Shown here: piece by piece, positions 44,286-55,799 of the stretch
How the letters are laid out: each line of letters starts with the position of its first letter
How positions within the stretch are numbered: position 1 is the first letter of the stretch
DNA from: Volutella citrinella
Lineage: Eukaryota > Ascomycota > Sordariomycetes > Hypocreales > Nectriaceae
Direction: 5' to 3'
DNA length: 64,000 nucleotides
Assembly (NCBI GenBank): GCA_034401135.1
Contig: JAWZSP010000008.1
Span: 930,001 to 994,000, forward strand
Notes under the pieces: model-generated
Seen by the model: only the letters and a program-made list of their open reading frames with translations
Databases searched by the model: none
Told to the model about the DNA's origin: nothing
Made by a program: the position numbers and the translations under genes

Positions 44286-45719
44286 CTAGTGTCCACTGTC
44301 AGCCTCGACGTGGCTCCACGCCGTATCTGGCGAGCTCTCATCCGTAATGAAATCTGGAGATTTCGTCGACCGCCTCACTGGTGACGATCTACCCCTCGAC
44401 TCCTGCTCGAGGAGGGGTTCCTGTTCGTTTACCTGCCCTTCTTCGCCCATCTTGTCGTTGGTGTCCTCGTTCTCATCCTTGCGAGCCCCCTCCTCGTCCC
44501 CCTCGCCGTCCTCTGCCACCGGTATGAGCGGCTCGGTAGGCGGCGACAACACACCACTGGCGCCCAGCGAGTCGTTGAACGTGACGTCAGTCGGGACACG
44601 CCGTATCGGCTGGGGGGAGAACGGGCGAGCGTTGCGGGGCTTGTTGAAGTCAGAGGAGAAGACGCTATCGTTGTCGCCGCTACCCCCTTTTGGGTCTGTG
44701 GCCAAGGCAGCGAGAGACTGGTACCGCTCCGTGTCCGATAGGAGGCTGTCGCCGCGTGCGTGGCCTGGACGAGATATCTCGGACGCGGCATCGGGAAGAA
44801 TGCTCTTCGGGGGGAGGATGGAGAAGAGCTTGGTCCCCTCGCCAGCACCTGGCATGGCGCCTTCATCTTCAGTCGCAAACAAATCCTGGCCCCTTTCAAG
44901 TAGGTCGTCGAGGCCTCCTCCACTCCAGCCCTTTCTGGCCAGCCCTTCAAATATGTCCACCTCGGCGCGGACAAGGCTGCAGCTAGCATCCACTATCCTT
45001 CCGCTCGTCTCCTGGCTCTCCCGCAGCAGGGTGCGCGCGTGGTCGGCGTGCAACGTCGTCAGGCCGTCCAGCTTGTTAGTCAGCTCGACCAGGTGCGCTC
45101 TGAATCGCGCCACGTCTCGCCTCCTCTGCTTATGTAGCTTCATGCCTTCCTTTTCGAGGCGCTTGATCTCCTTGCTCTGTGCCTTGACCTTTTGTTTGTA
45201 CGTCTCCTCCTCATCGTCGATGACGGTCTGCCACTTGTCCAAGTCATGCAGCAGGGGCACCTCAAAGGACCGATAGACGGTCTCGGAGAGAATCTGCTGG
45301 TGGTTCGCGATCAAGTGGTGGACGCCCGAGGCCGTCATGAGCAGGTCGGCGGTGCAGGAGCCCTTTGGGTTGAAGCTGGCCGTTACGCCATGCGGGCCGA
45401 TGGGTTCCGCGCGAGCTTCTTTGAGGCGGGCACATGATTCCAGCGCAGAGCCAAAGGCGGACGCGGCTGTCGAGAGCGAGGCAAGGGCGATGCGGTAGTT
45501 CTTTGCGGAGGCGAGCAGGTCCGAGTATGAGTGCTGGGACTGCTCAAGATCGGCCTTGTTGAGGACGGCGTGGCCAGGTCGCGGGGGGGGCGGCAGCGGC
45601 AGGCTGAACTGGGAGAGCGGATTGGCGGTTGATGCGATTGAGTAGACGGGCGACGAGGGCACGGGAGGGAGCTGCGACGGCGTCGGCGAGGCGGGACGGG
45701 ACTGCTCGGGTTCGGCCAT
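44286..45719 (-). CDS. IVY1: Ivy1-like vacuolar phospholipid-binding protein (I-BAR type)
   Basis: In yeast, Ivy1 binds Ypt7, Vps33 and phosphoinositides on the vacuole and dampens fusion and TORC1-linked signalling (family knowledge). One exon, 477 residues. A Pro-rich N terminus ends in LPLPPPPRPGH and is followed by the conserved start of the helical domain, KADLEQSQHSYSDLLASA. The long helical I-BAR-like region covers about 55-270 (e.g. SALESCARLKEARAE, KVKAQSKEIKRLEKEG, RAHLVELTNKLDG). The C-terminal 200 residues are disordered, with Ser/Pro sites and an acidic block (EDGEGDEEGARKDENED). The ATG at 45719 is first in frame. Confidence 0.85.
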   Translation of the reverse strand: MAEPEQSRPASPTPSQLPPVPSSPVYSIASTANPLSQFSLPLPPPPRPGHAVLNKADLEQSQHSYSDLLASAKNYRIALASLSTAASAFGSALESCARLKEARAEPIGPHGVTASFNPKGSCTADLLMTASGVHHLIANHQQILSETVYRSFEVPLLHDLDKWQTVIDDEEETYKQKVKAQSKEIKRLEKEGMKLHKQRRRDVARFRAHLVELTNKLDGLTTLHADHARTLLRESQETSGRIVDASCSLVRAEVDIFEGLARKGWSGGGLDDLLERGQDLFATEDEGAMPGAGEGTKLFSILPPKSILPDAASEISRPGHARGDSLLSDTERYQSLAALATDPKGGSGDNDSVFSSDFNKPRNARPFSPQPIRRVPTDVTFNDSLGASGVLSPPTEPLIPVAEDGEGDEEGARKDENEDTNDKMGEEGQVNEQEPLLEQESRGRSSPVRRSTKSPDFITDESSPDTAWSHVEADSGH

Positions 45720-46895
45720 GGCGTTGATTTGTTTATCTCGAATCTCAAGTAAGTTGCGCGGGCGGGCGATTGCTTATCACGGCTGCCTCTGGGCGCGCAG
45801 GGGTATCGTCCAAGTCAGCCAAATCGTGTTGGGACGCGCTCGCAGAGGGGCATATCGTGTCGCGCGGCAGAGCAGAGACGCAACGACAAAGGGCCAAGAG
45901 CGGTTGAGGTGAAAAGAGGCGAGGGAGATGGCTGCGACAGCGACGGGGGGACGGGAGGATCAGAGGGCTAGTGTGTTGCACTTGTAGATATTAGTGGAGG
46001 TTGCCTCGCGCCGACGAACAGTTGGAGCGGGACAACCATGAGGGCCTCCCGCCTACCTACCTAGTAGCTACAGAGCCCCCCACCAGTGTAAATTGCACCA
46101 GCAACCGGGCTGGAATGCAATTCGCTGCTTGCAAGATATAGCGACCAGGGGCCCTAACTTTGCGCCGGCAGCGCTGGCCTTTTCTTGCAGGGGGGACGCA
46201 ACGGCCTGTAAACTTTTTCTCTCGCCAGTACCGGCGTCAGTGAATGGAGCCTTTGATCCATCGTGGAAGACTCAAGGGGAAAAAATGCACGTCACCACTG
46301 CAGTAGCATCATGCCAGCATCGCTGGGTCAGGGCGTCAGCCTGCCCCAAGCTAATGCAGATTTGCTCAAGGCTGTTGACGCGGGCCATTGCATCAGCAGG
46401 TTCAGCCAGTCACGCGGAGACCACCCCTCCATCAGCGAGCGTCGAATCGATGGCGCGGCATCGGCACGCGAGTGGTCTGCTGCCGAAGCAAGGTCACAAC
46501 CAAGTTCACACTCGCTGATTCAGATAAGGCTGTTGGGTCGTAGGGGGGGTTCCTGGTTCCCATTAAGAAAGTAAGAGTAGGACATACAGGAGGCAGACAT
46601 ATGACAAATTTTGTGTGATGGGAGCACGGAAACGTTGTCTGTTGAACAACCATGAGTGAGTGCCATCTGGTACAACTGGTCAAGTATATCCAGACATGCC
46701 GCACCAGGGCATGCATGAAACAAAGGACTCCATTTGAGCGGCCATTTACAAGCGGTCGATATTGGACAGCACGCACAGGCCAACGAGTTTGTTTGGTTTG
46801 GATCTACCATTTTTGCATTCGTGTCTATGCCCTTGGCAAGATTTCTATGCTTCAGCATCCTTGGGAACCATGACAGTTTGGGCTCTATCTTTACT
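45720..46895. other. Intergenic, IVY1 upstream region and 3' flank of the thioesterase gene
   Basis: 1.18 kb. The IVY1 promoter and leader lie at 45720-46000. I see no conserved coding segment in the remainder. Confidence 0.35.
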
Positions 46896-48659
<1,764 letters not shown>

Positions 48660-50195
48660 TCACTCTTCACTTGCACCGAGATCTTCTACTACCAGCAGGC
48701 TCTCATACCCATTTGGCACGCCCCATCCCTCCAACTCTGCTTCAACCGGTCCGCATCGCGTGGAACACGCCCTGTGTAGGAACGGCACCACCCTCTCGCC
48801 CTTTGCTGTGCTCAATGGAACCACTCGCATGCATCCGTCGCTCACACGCTCGCAAGTCCTTAAATCCCGCCATTCGACCCATTCGATGACCGGCACGACG
48901 ACCAACTTCTTGCAACGAGAGCAGCTAAGCCCTCCCGACTCCTTCTGCCGCAGGGCCTGGTCGAGTAGCTGGCGAAGGTGTGCGAGACCATCCGGGATGT
49001 ACTCCTGCATCTCTGGCAGGTGGGCGCTGCGGTAGCAGGTTTGCAGGGCCACCTCTAGCAGAGAAGGCGTTGAATTGCAGTGCTTAGCGGGTATCTTGAC
49101 ACCATCATCGCCAGACTCTTTCGGGACGGTGAGAGTACCGAATCTCGTCGGGAGTCTGAAGTCGGACAGAATGCGGCCGCTCGAGTTACGCTGTTGCGCA
49201 GGCGAACGACCCAAAGACCGACTGACCAGACGCGGCACCTCATCACTGACTGTGTCTTCGCTATACCGATAGACGAGCGCCCCTGTCGGATATCCCTCAC
49301 TCGTGCCTTCCGCATCGTCGCCCGGCTGCAGAAACGGATTCGGGTGAAGCGCGAGCGTATGCAGGCTGCTGCCTTTCTCAAAGAGGGCGAGCAATTCGAT
49401 GGGCACGTGTCGTAGCCTGTTCTGTGACACATTGAGCTCCCTGAGGCCACGGAGCTTGGAAATGGCGGGCGGCAGCTCGTAAAGCTTGTTCCCTCTGAGA
49501 CTGAGCGTCGTGAGATAGGTGAGGTCGAAAAGGGCACCGGGCACACGCGTCAGACGGTTCATGGCCAAGTATATCTTGAGCTCCGGGTCCTTCTGCTCGA
49601 ATGCGACATCTTTGGCGACGATTGGGATGCATTCCAACTGCGCAAGAGGCGCGATCACGTCGTTGGGAAGCTCCTCAAGCCCCAGTGACCAGAAGTCGAC
49701 TGTCTCCTCGCCTTGGTCTAGGCATGCTCGGACCTTCTCGCGCGCGGCGTGCTCAGCCTTTGAGACGTGGCGGGCGACGGGCCGATCCACCAGCGGCAGT
49801 CTTGTAGGCGGCCGAGAATCGACATGTTCCATCATGTCTTCGCTCTCGTTCCCATCGCTGCCCAGGTAGACACCACTATCGGCCTGGCGCGTCCATGCGC
49901 GCCGCTGTTTGGGGGGCTGGAGTGCTGCTTCACTGAAGGTCGAGTCGGAAGATGTAGGCTGTTGCTGGAACCACGACCCGACATAGCGCTTCTTGCGCCT
50001 CCCTTCTACGTAGTTATCTAGGGCCGGATCATCGTCGCTTGAGAAGACTGCCGGATCGCTGGAGTTGCAATTGGAAGACGGTGCTTGTTTGGCGCCCTGG
50101 GTGCGGACGCGTTTGCGGGGGTTGTTGCTGAAGCTCTGCGAGTGCGCATCCCAGGAGATGCCAGGGAGAGGCGGCAGGGAGGGTTCTTCTGACAT
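48660..50195 (-). CDS. Leucine-rich repeat protein, 511 residues, function unknown
   Basis: One exon. The N-terminal 140 residues are disordered, Ser- and Arg-rich, with RKRVRTQG and EGRRKKRYVG basic clusters. The LRR region runs from about 175 to 300, with repeats such as LGLEELPNDVIAPLAQL, LAMNRLTRVPGALFDLTYL, LRGNKLYELPPAISKL and VSQNRLRHVPIELLALF. The last third has SLLEVALQTCYRSAHLPEM and a cysteine pair arrangement CSRCKK plus CSTRCG that could bind a metal. The LRR consensus LxxNxLxxLPxxI is of the plant/fungal intracellular type. I know fungal homologues only as uncharacterised LRR proteins. The ATG at 50195 starts MSEEPSLPPLPGISWD. Confidence 0.8.
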   Translation of the reverse strand: MSEEPSLPPLPGISWDAHSQSFSNNPRKRVRTQGAKQAPSSNCNSSDPAVFSSDDDPALDNYVEGRRKKRYVGSWFQQQPTSSDSTFSEAALQPPKQRRAWTRQADSGVYLGSDGNESEDMMEHVDSRPPTRLPLVDRPVARHVSKAEHAAREKVRACLDQGEETVDFWSLGLEELPNDVIAPLAQLECIPIVAKDVAFEQKDPELKIYLAMNRLTRVPGALFDLTYLTTLSLRGNKLYELPPAISKLRGLRELNVSQNRLRHVPIELLALFEKGSSLHTLALHPNPFLQPGDDAEGTSEGYPTGALVYRYSEDTVSDEVPRLVSRSLGRSPAQQRNSSGRILSDFRLPTRFGTLTVPKESGDDGVKIPAKHCNSTPSLLEVALQTCYRSAHLPEMQEYIPDGLAHLRQLLDQALRQKESGGLSCSRCKKLVVVPVIEWVEWRDLRTCERVSDGCMRVVPLSTAKGERVVPFLHRACSTRCGPVEAELEGWGVPNGYESLLVVEDLGASEE

Positions 50196-51054
50196 TGGTG
50201 AGAGGCGAACAACACGGCGAGTCTCAATTGGCGATATGCAGCAGACTGGACCAAGATAGCAATTCCGAGATGAGCAAGTGCTTGTCTGAAGGGCGTGATG
50301 GATAAGATGGACGCGCGCGACACGCTACAGAGTGGCGTAAATACAGGCAGGGGGTCGCATGTGGGTTTTCCTATCCTGGGTATAAGTGGGCGGCAGTCGC
50401 GCGCAATCCTGCGGGGTGATCTCAGTCTCGGGACTCAGGAGTCGGCAGCAAGGATGTACGCATGCACACGGTGAATGGTCAGAAAACTGCAAGTCGAATT
50501 CCAAACGAGGGCTGACAGGACTCAGTGCAGGCGACGAAGCGTCCTGTCATAACATGCTTGTGGGTCCCGGTTGTGGTGAGATAAATCAAGCTTTCTTGCG
50601 ATGCAAATGCGCCGGCACTTTCCTTGGCGCCTTTGTTTCGGTATTGCGCAGAGGCTTCTTTCTTCTCGGCCAATGCGATTTTCTTACTGCCGCAATAAAT
50701 TGTGCAGTCAAGCACTCACTTTCAGCGATCCTGCACAGGGCAGTCGGAATGCGCATGCTTCCAACCTGGCGTAATAGTCACAACAGCGCGACCGTAACTC
50801 TTCACCAGAGCGAGTGGCCGACAATGTGTGATTAATGGCCAAATACACAGGGTCCGTACGAAAATGACGGTTCAAATCCTCATATTTGGTGTGCCTTTCG
50901 TCCCCATATTGCAGGTGCAATAGCCTTCATGTTTGCTCACTTGCCGACGATTCGGCAGCTGCTTCTTGGCTGGTCGATGCTTCACTAACTATGAAGAGTC
51001 GGGCTGGGCCATGCCGTTCGATGTCGTATGTGAGATTCCCTGTGTTATATAAAT
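50196..51054. other. Intergenic, LRR gene upstream region
   Basis: 860 bp. It contains the promoter of the minus-strand LRR gene and the 3' flank of PLP2. A GGTTCAAATCC box at 50869-50879 is not part of a foldable tRNA. Nothing else is seen. Confidence 0.4.
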
Positions 51055-51886
51055 CTAGTCCCAATCGTCGTCATCGTCGTCAACATTGCGCGACCGTCCA
51101 GCGGTCCCGGTCTTGATATTCTTGGAGAATAGCTTCTCATCTTCGGCATCCTCCGCGGCGCGCCTTCGCTTCACAACTCGCAAATCTGAATCCGGCACGG
51201 CGCCGACCTCAACGAGCAGGTCGTCAATCTTTTGCATATTCGTTCGCGTGCCCCCCATCGTCAGAAGTGTGACAATTTGCTTGACAATGTCGCCGTTCCT
51301 GTACACCAGGATGGTCGGGCAGTTGCGATCAGGGTAGTTCTCAATGGCCTGGCCTCCTCGAATTTCGCAAAACTTGATTTCTCCGTACTCTGCCGCGGCC
51401 TGTCTCCAGAGCTCAGAAAGCACCCGTGACTCGACATTTGTGCCCATGGATGAAGTCAAGTTGACGAAGACATGGGCATCCTTGGAGGCGTCGGTGACCT
51501 CTTGCTGGTATTCGGGTTTTGATATCGGGTAGACGGTTCCATGTCGAGCCTTTTTCTGCAGGCTGTTGAGCTCGGCCATTCGCTTCTGCTTGTACATTTC
51601 TAGAAAAGCCTCGTCTTCGTCATCCTCGAGCTCGTCCAACTCGTCGAGATCTTTTCCTTCTAGGCGGTTCTCATGCGCTAGTCTCCTGCCCTCGAGGATG
51701 GCTTCCTCAATCATAGGGGTAGGGCTGGGTGGCTTCTCGGGGATGACTCCATGCTTTCGAAGAATGTCATTCCTAGCTTGTTGTCAGGAGGTGTCATGAG
51801 GATGGAGGGGTAGCTACCAACCATTCAGTGTCAGCGTTGGGGTCATCGATCGGCACAGCAATCCGCTGCTCAGTGGGGGCTGCCAT
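51055..51886 (-). CDS. PLP2: Phosducin-like protein 2 (thioredoxin-fold co-chaperone of CCT)
   Basis: Assists CCT/TRiC in folding actin, tubulin and cell-cycle proteins in the cytosol (family knowledge). Exons 51886-51822 and 51772-51055 give 260 residues. The donor is the unusual GTTGGT, but no other nearby donor keeps the frame; the acceptor is GCTAG. The junction yields ADTEWNDILRKHGVIPEK, the conserved N-terminal helix of the family. Then come a charged helix (DELDELEDDEDEAFLEMYKQKR), the HGTVYPISKPEYQQEVT segment and the thioredoxin-like fold (VFVNLTSS, KFCEIRGGQAIENYPDRNCPTILVYRNGD). There is no CXXC active site, as expected. The tail is Asp-rich, ending DDDDDDWD. It diverges from the eS27 gene. 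Confidence 0.92.
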
Positions 51887-52411
51887 GGTGATTGTATTGA
51901 ACGGAAGAAACGAAAGGGGATAGAGTGGACTCCTCGAGAGGTCTTGTCTCCAGGAAAGTCGCAGCCTGGTGAGCTCGGAGCTTCTCGTATCCAAAGTCAC
52001 TGCCTGCTTGGTGGCTCGGGCAATTGCGTAGCTGGCTGTCTGGCCAGTGGCGGGGTCCAGCTTGACCAGCAAGCCAAGCATAAAGTGCACAGTCCAATGC
52101 CCCACAGAACGTTCTTGCATAAATTTCGCCCTTGGATGGCCACCATGTTTAGCCGATGATGATCCGGCCAATTCGCACTGGTTTTTGCAGCATCACGTGG
52201 TAGTAGGAGGGAAACCCTATCGCGCTAATCCGCTTTCGACGAATAGTTGGGGCCGAAGGCAACGATGTGACCCCCTCAAGCCCACTGAACTTTTCTCGCT
52301 TACCCTCCTCCCACCCATCTTGCGAGCCTCAAATCTGCCACCGGATTTCGTCAAGCACCCTCCCTCTCGCAAGAAACCGATTCCGAATTCTCCCCCAGGA
52401 AATCATTCAAG
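51887..52411. promoter_or_regulatory. Divergent PLP2 / eS27 promoter with E-box and telobox-like motifs
   Basis: A 525-bp shared upstream region. CACGTG at 52195-52200 and AAACCCTA at 52212-52219 lie about 200 nt before the eS27 start. AAACCCTA-type boxes are known near fungal and plant ribosomal protein genes. A CCAAT lies just upstream, near 52169. The motifs are seen directly; function is inference. Confidence 0.5.
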
Positions 52412-52943
52412 ATGGTAAGCGACCACTTTTTTTCGATTATTCAGGCGATGGATGGATGCCGATGGATGGACGACGAACACACGTGGACATGTGCGAGGAT
52501 GGACTGGGAAAACAACGTCGACGGAATATGGACATCGATACGGCACGATCGGCACGGACGTCTCTTGGGAAACAAGGAGGGATATACAACGGGGAAGTTA
52601 CAGTTTGGCTGACATTTTGCGTGTCCAGGTTCTCGCCGTTGATCTTCTGAACCCCTCGGCCGCTGCCGAGGCCAAGAAGCACAAGCTCAAGGTACGATGA
52701 CAAAGCTACCGATATACGACCCGCGAACGACAGAACCCCTCTAACGATGCTCGTATCCAGACCCTTGTGCCCGCCCCCCGATCTTTCTTCATGGACGTCA
52801 AGTGCCCCGGCTGCTTCACCATCACCACAGTCTTCTCCCACGCCCAGACCGTCGTCATCTGCCAGGGCTGCACCACCGTGCTGTGCCAGCCCACCGGTGG
52901 CAAGGCTCGTCTGACCGAGGGTTGCTCTTTCCGACGAAAGTAA
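52412..52943 (+). CDS. RPS27: 40S ribosomal protein eS27 (S27e)
   Basis: Zinc-binding protein of the small ribosomal subunit. Exons 52412-52414, 52629-52691 and 52761-52943 give 82 residues, exactly the family length. The first coding exon is only the ATG, followed at once by GTAAGC; a 214-nt intron precedes GTTCTCGCCGTTGATC. The second intron is GTACGA to TATCCAG. The four zinc cysteines are present in VKCPGCFTI and [10 protein letters not shown]. The protein ends EGCSFRRK. Simple ORF finding misses the gene because of the single-codon exon. The large first intron is typical of fungal ribosomal protein genes. Confidence 0.96.
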
Positions 52944-54837
52944 ACTGCTCGCCGCAGTTTCTTTCCTTGGTTAGTCACGACTCTTACGGTTCATATCATG
53001 GTGGTCATCTCGGATCTGCAAAAAAACAATCTCGACATGGGCGTATAGACAAATAACTTTGCGAACATTATCAACCTCTTTGCAGATAGAAGATGGGACA
53101 CCCAGAAAAGGGCGTTTGGGGTCTCCGGATATCTTGCATGGCACATCATCTTCTTTGTCTTTCCGTTGCGCGCCTTGTACCAAGAGTCCTATCGAGGCAG
53201 GGAGGAAAAAAGCACTGCATGGGTGGTAGCTGGAGAAAAGCATTTCTCACTAGCGTCTGGTGGTCTGGGTTGACCGACTAGATGGCGAGGACGTGGAACC
53301 GCTCGTTGATGATCGCTTCATACCCGGGTGCAGTGGGTAGCGGAGGATGGTCACTGTGCTTATGCGAAATTCACATTGGTTTCCACATCTCAAAACACTT
53401 GATACCTCTTTCTACTGTGCTGTGACGTTTAGGAAGGACCCTCATGGGATGTTCCCGTGCGTTTGTATCCTCTTCTGTCGCCCACCAGAGCACGAGCTGC
53501 TCGTCAGCAGACATAGGTTTTCTTCAGGCTGCAGCAACGGAACCATTCGCCCCCTACTGACTTCCACCTATTGGAGTGCGACTGATGGAAGCACGATATT
53601 TCCCTTTAGGCAGTGTAGCCGCGTGTCTTCTGGCCGGGTGACTCACAGTGCATGTCAGTACGAGTAGTAGTAGTTTGTGGCGAAACTGTCGACTAGATGC
53701 ACATGGCTGCCTGTTCGCCTTGGTTATCATTGATTCATGGGCAGGCTCATGCTTATTGATATACCTGGCAAGAACTCGAGAGGAGTCTGGGGCAATGGAT
53801 ATTTGTCAAATAGATGCAGTATGCAGGTTAGAATGAGCAATTGAGGCTGCTCCTGGGTCAACTGACCTCAGGTGATACTAGATTACAGCTTCTAATATTC
53901 GACGGAATCTATAATACTCTCAGCTTCTCAACTATCAATGTCCCTTAAAACGCTGATTTCGAATTCTTGATGGGCTTGAAGCATGCACTATCCGAGTTGA
54001 GAAGCTTAAAGATCAGGACGGGACTATCATGGCGGCACTTGTAGGGACTGAATCGCAACTTAACGCGGGGGCCTGCATTTCTGATCATTCTGCGGAGTAT
54101 TGGGTTGGGAATTGATCTGCTTCCAGGTAATGGGCCTAGTTTTTGAGGTGTCGACTATTCGTCACTGGACTTAGCTTCTGAAGCTCTCGACCAATAGTAG
54201 GTGAGGAAGTTTGGACTGCACTTGACGCGAAAAAGCCACGAACAGGTCGCGAGTTGCCACTGCCGCATCAGGGTGCGCAAGGGTGCATGCACCATGTCGC
54301 CTGCCCCACTTTTTAGCTCAGGGCCTTGGTCAAGTTATTCTTGGGCCTGTCCTCATTCGGCCCTGGGCGCCATGGCAATTGGCTTTACTTTACTGGCCAA
54401 CACGGGCCCGTCTGTTCTCCTTGGCCTCTTGTCTCTTGTCTCATTTCCACCCTCTTCCTTGCTTCATCTCACTCATCATCTCCCCCCTCTTCCCCCGCCC
54501 TCACCTATTGCGCCTACCCCGCGGCCGTCATCTCCTTCATTATCAACCTCTTTTTGGCTGGCAGTACTGTCGTACCTTGGCGATCCGACTTCCTATCGAC
54601 GCCCTCTCGCGGTTCTTCATCTTGCCGGATTTCTCCCTCCACATCCCTCCGGTTGCCTTAGATACCTCCCTGCCAGCGACGTCATCACATCGCGCAGCCA
54701 TTGTGGTGACAAGTCGACATCACCGCTGCCCTTCAGTTGCGCATCACCTCAAGCAACATCTTTAGCACCATTAATCGCTGACTCGAAGTCGGCCATCACT
54801 TCGCCAGGCCCAAAATACAACATCTCCTCGGGTCGCC
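52944..54837. other. Intergenic between eS27 and the Spd1-like gene
   Basis: 1.9 kb. 54280-54837 is strongly CT-rich and probably a long leader or promoter of the Spd1-like gene; a 247-codon frame at 54201-54944 runs through it but is low-complexity Ser/Pro/Leu without a domain. No RNA gene or repeat is seen. Confidence 0.35.
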
Positions 54838-55521
54838 ATGTCTACGCCCCGCACCAAGCGTCAGTTCGCCGGCGCCGCTGCCGATCCAACTCAACGGCAA
54901 ATTACTTCATTCTTTGGCCTTCGATCCGATGTCGCCGAGGCTGAGGCTCGGCAGCCTGCCCTCCCGCCGTCTGTCCAGTCCAACCTTCTCAGTGTCGGCA
55001 TGCGAGTCAGAAAGTCTGTCCCTGAAGGTTACAAGACCGAGGGGGCCAGCGCCTTCAAGCTATGGACAGACAACACCCCTGCTTCTGCCAAACCTGTCGT
55101 GAGGACCGCCCACAATATCAATTCTAGGGAGCTGCTACCGTTCTGTGGCATCAACAAGGTCGGCGGCCTCGACACACAGCCCGAGTTCGAGCATGATGAT
55201 TTCGACGTACCTGAGTTGGACTCTATTCCGGAGCTCACCATGTCCCAAGAAAGCACAGACAGTGTTGACGGTTCCATCGAGCCCTCGCGTAAGCGATTCT
55301 ACGACGACGATGAGGATGTCGATGAACAAGACCGGGCTGCTACACCTGGACACTTAACCGCTAGCTCCTACGACAACACTAGAATTTTGGCTGTCCCACG
55401 ATCACGGAGCAAGAACACCCTCCCTGCTAGAGGCATTGACAAGGCGAACAATGGCAACGACTTCGAAGAGGCTGGTTTCTTGGTCTATGACCAGGATGGT
55501 GAGATCGATATGCTCAGCTAA
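54838..55521 (+). CDS. Spd1/Dif1-type ribonucleotide reductase inhibitor with PIP-box-like motif
   Basis: Small disordered regulators of ribonucleotide reductase activity or localisation, removed in S phase or after DNA damage (family knowledge from fission and budding yeast). One exon, 227 residues. Conserved blocks are RQFAGAAADPTQRQITSFF near the N terminus, SNLLSVGMRVRKSVPEGYK, SAFKLWTDN and ELLPFCGINKVGGL. Residues 19-26 (QRQITSFF) fit the PCNA-binding PIP consensus Q-x-x-I-x-x-F-F. The C-terminal half is acidic (DFDVPELDSIPELT, YDDDEDVDEQD), with SRKR and RSRSK basic patches. The ATG at 54838 is first in frame with the conserved start. Family assignment is by motif recall and should be confirmed by profile search. 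Confidence 0.8.
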   Translation: MSTPRTKRQFAGAAADPTQRQITSFFGLRSDVAEAEARQPALPPSVQSNLLSVGMRVRKSVPEGYKTEGASAFKLWTDNTPASAKPVVRTAHNINSRELLPFCGINKVGGLDTQPEFEHDDFDVPELDSIPELTMSQESTDSVDGSIEPSRKRFYDDDEDVDEQDRAATPGHLTASSYDNTRILAVPRSRSKNTLPARGIDKANNGNDFEEAGFLVYDQDGEIDMLS

Positions 55522-55799
55522 GTTTTCTGGGATATCATCATGTTTCATTGATGCATGGATTGCGATGATTATGGTCATGCTATTGTACGAAAATCTGTAT
55601 TGATGATGCGGTGGTTTTGATTTGGGCGTACGGCGTTTCTACACAAACAAGCTGTAGAGCAGGCTGCGAGGATTATCTTGAAAGGATAATGGTTTTCATA
55701 CAGTAGCTTATATCCGCGAATAAGACGACAAGGAAGCTATAAGTCCCAGCAACTAGGTTACAACTTGCCTTCTGGGTATATTTCTGCCAAAGCAACAAC

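Noticed and set aside
44347..45276. 309-codon plus-strand frame over IVY1
   Set aside because: Antisense of a conserved single-exon gene; Ser/Leu-rich translation typical of reverse-complement reading.
50869..50879. GGTTCAAATCC resembling a tRNA B box
   Set aside because: Flanking bases do not pair as a T-arm, and no A box or acceptor stem can be formed at the right distance.
54201..54944. 247-codon open frame overlapping the start of the Spd1-like gene
   Set aside because: Low-complexity Ser/Pro/Leu frame produced by the CT-rich leader; it overlaps a clearly conserved gene in another frame.
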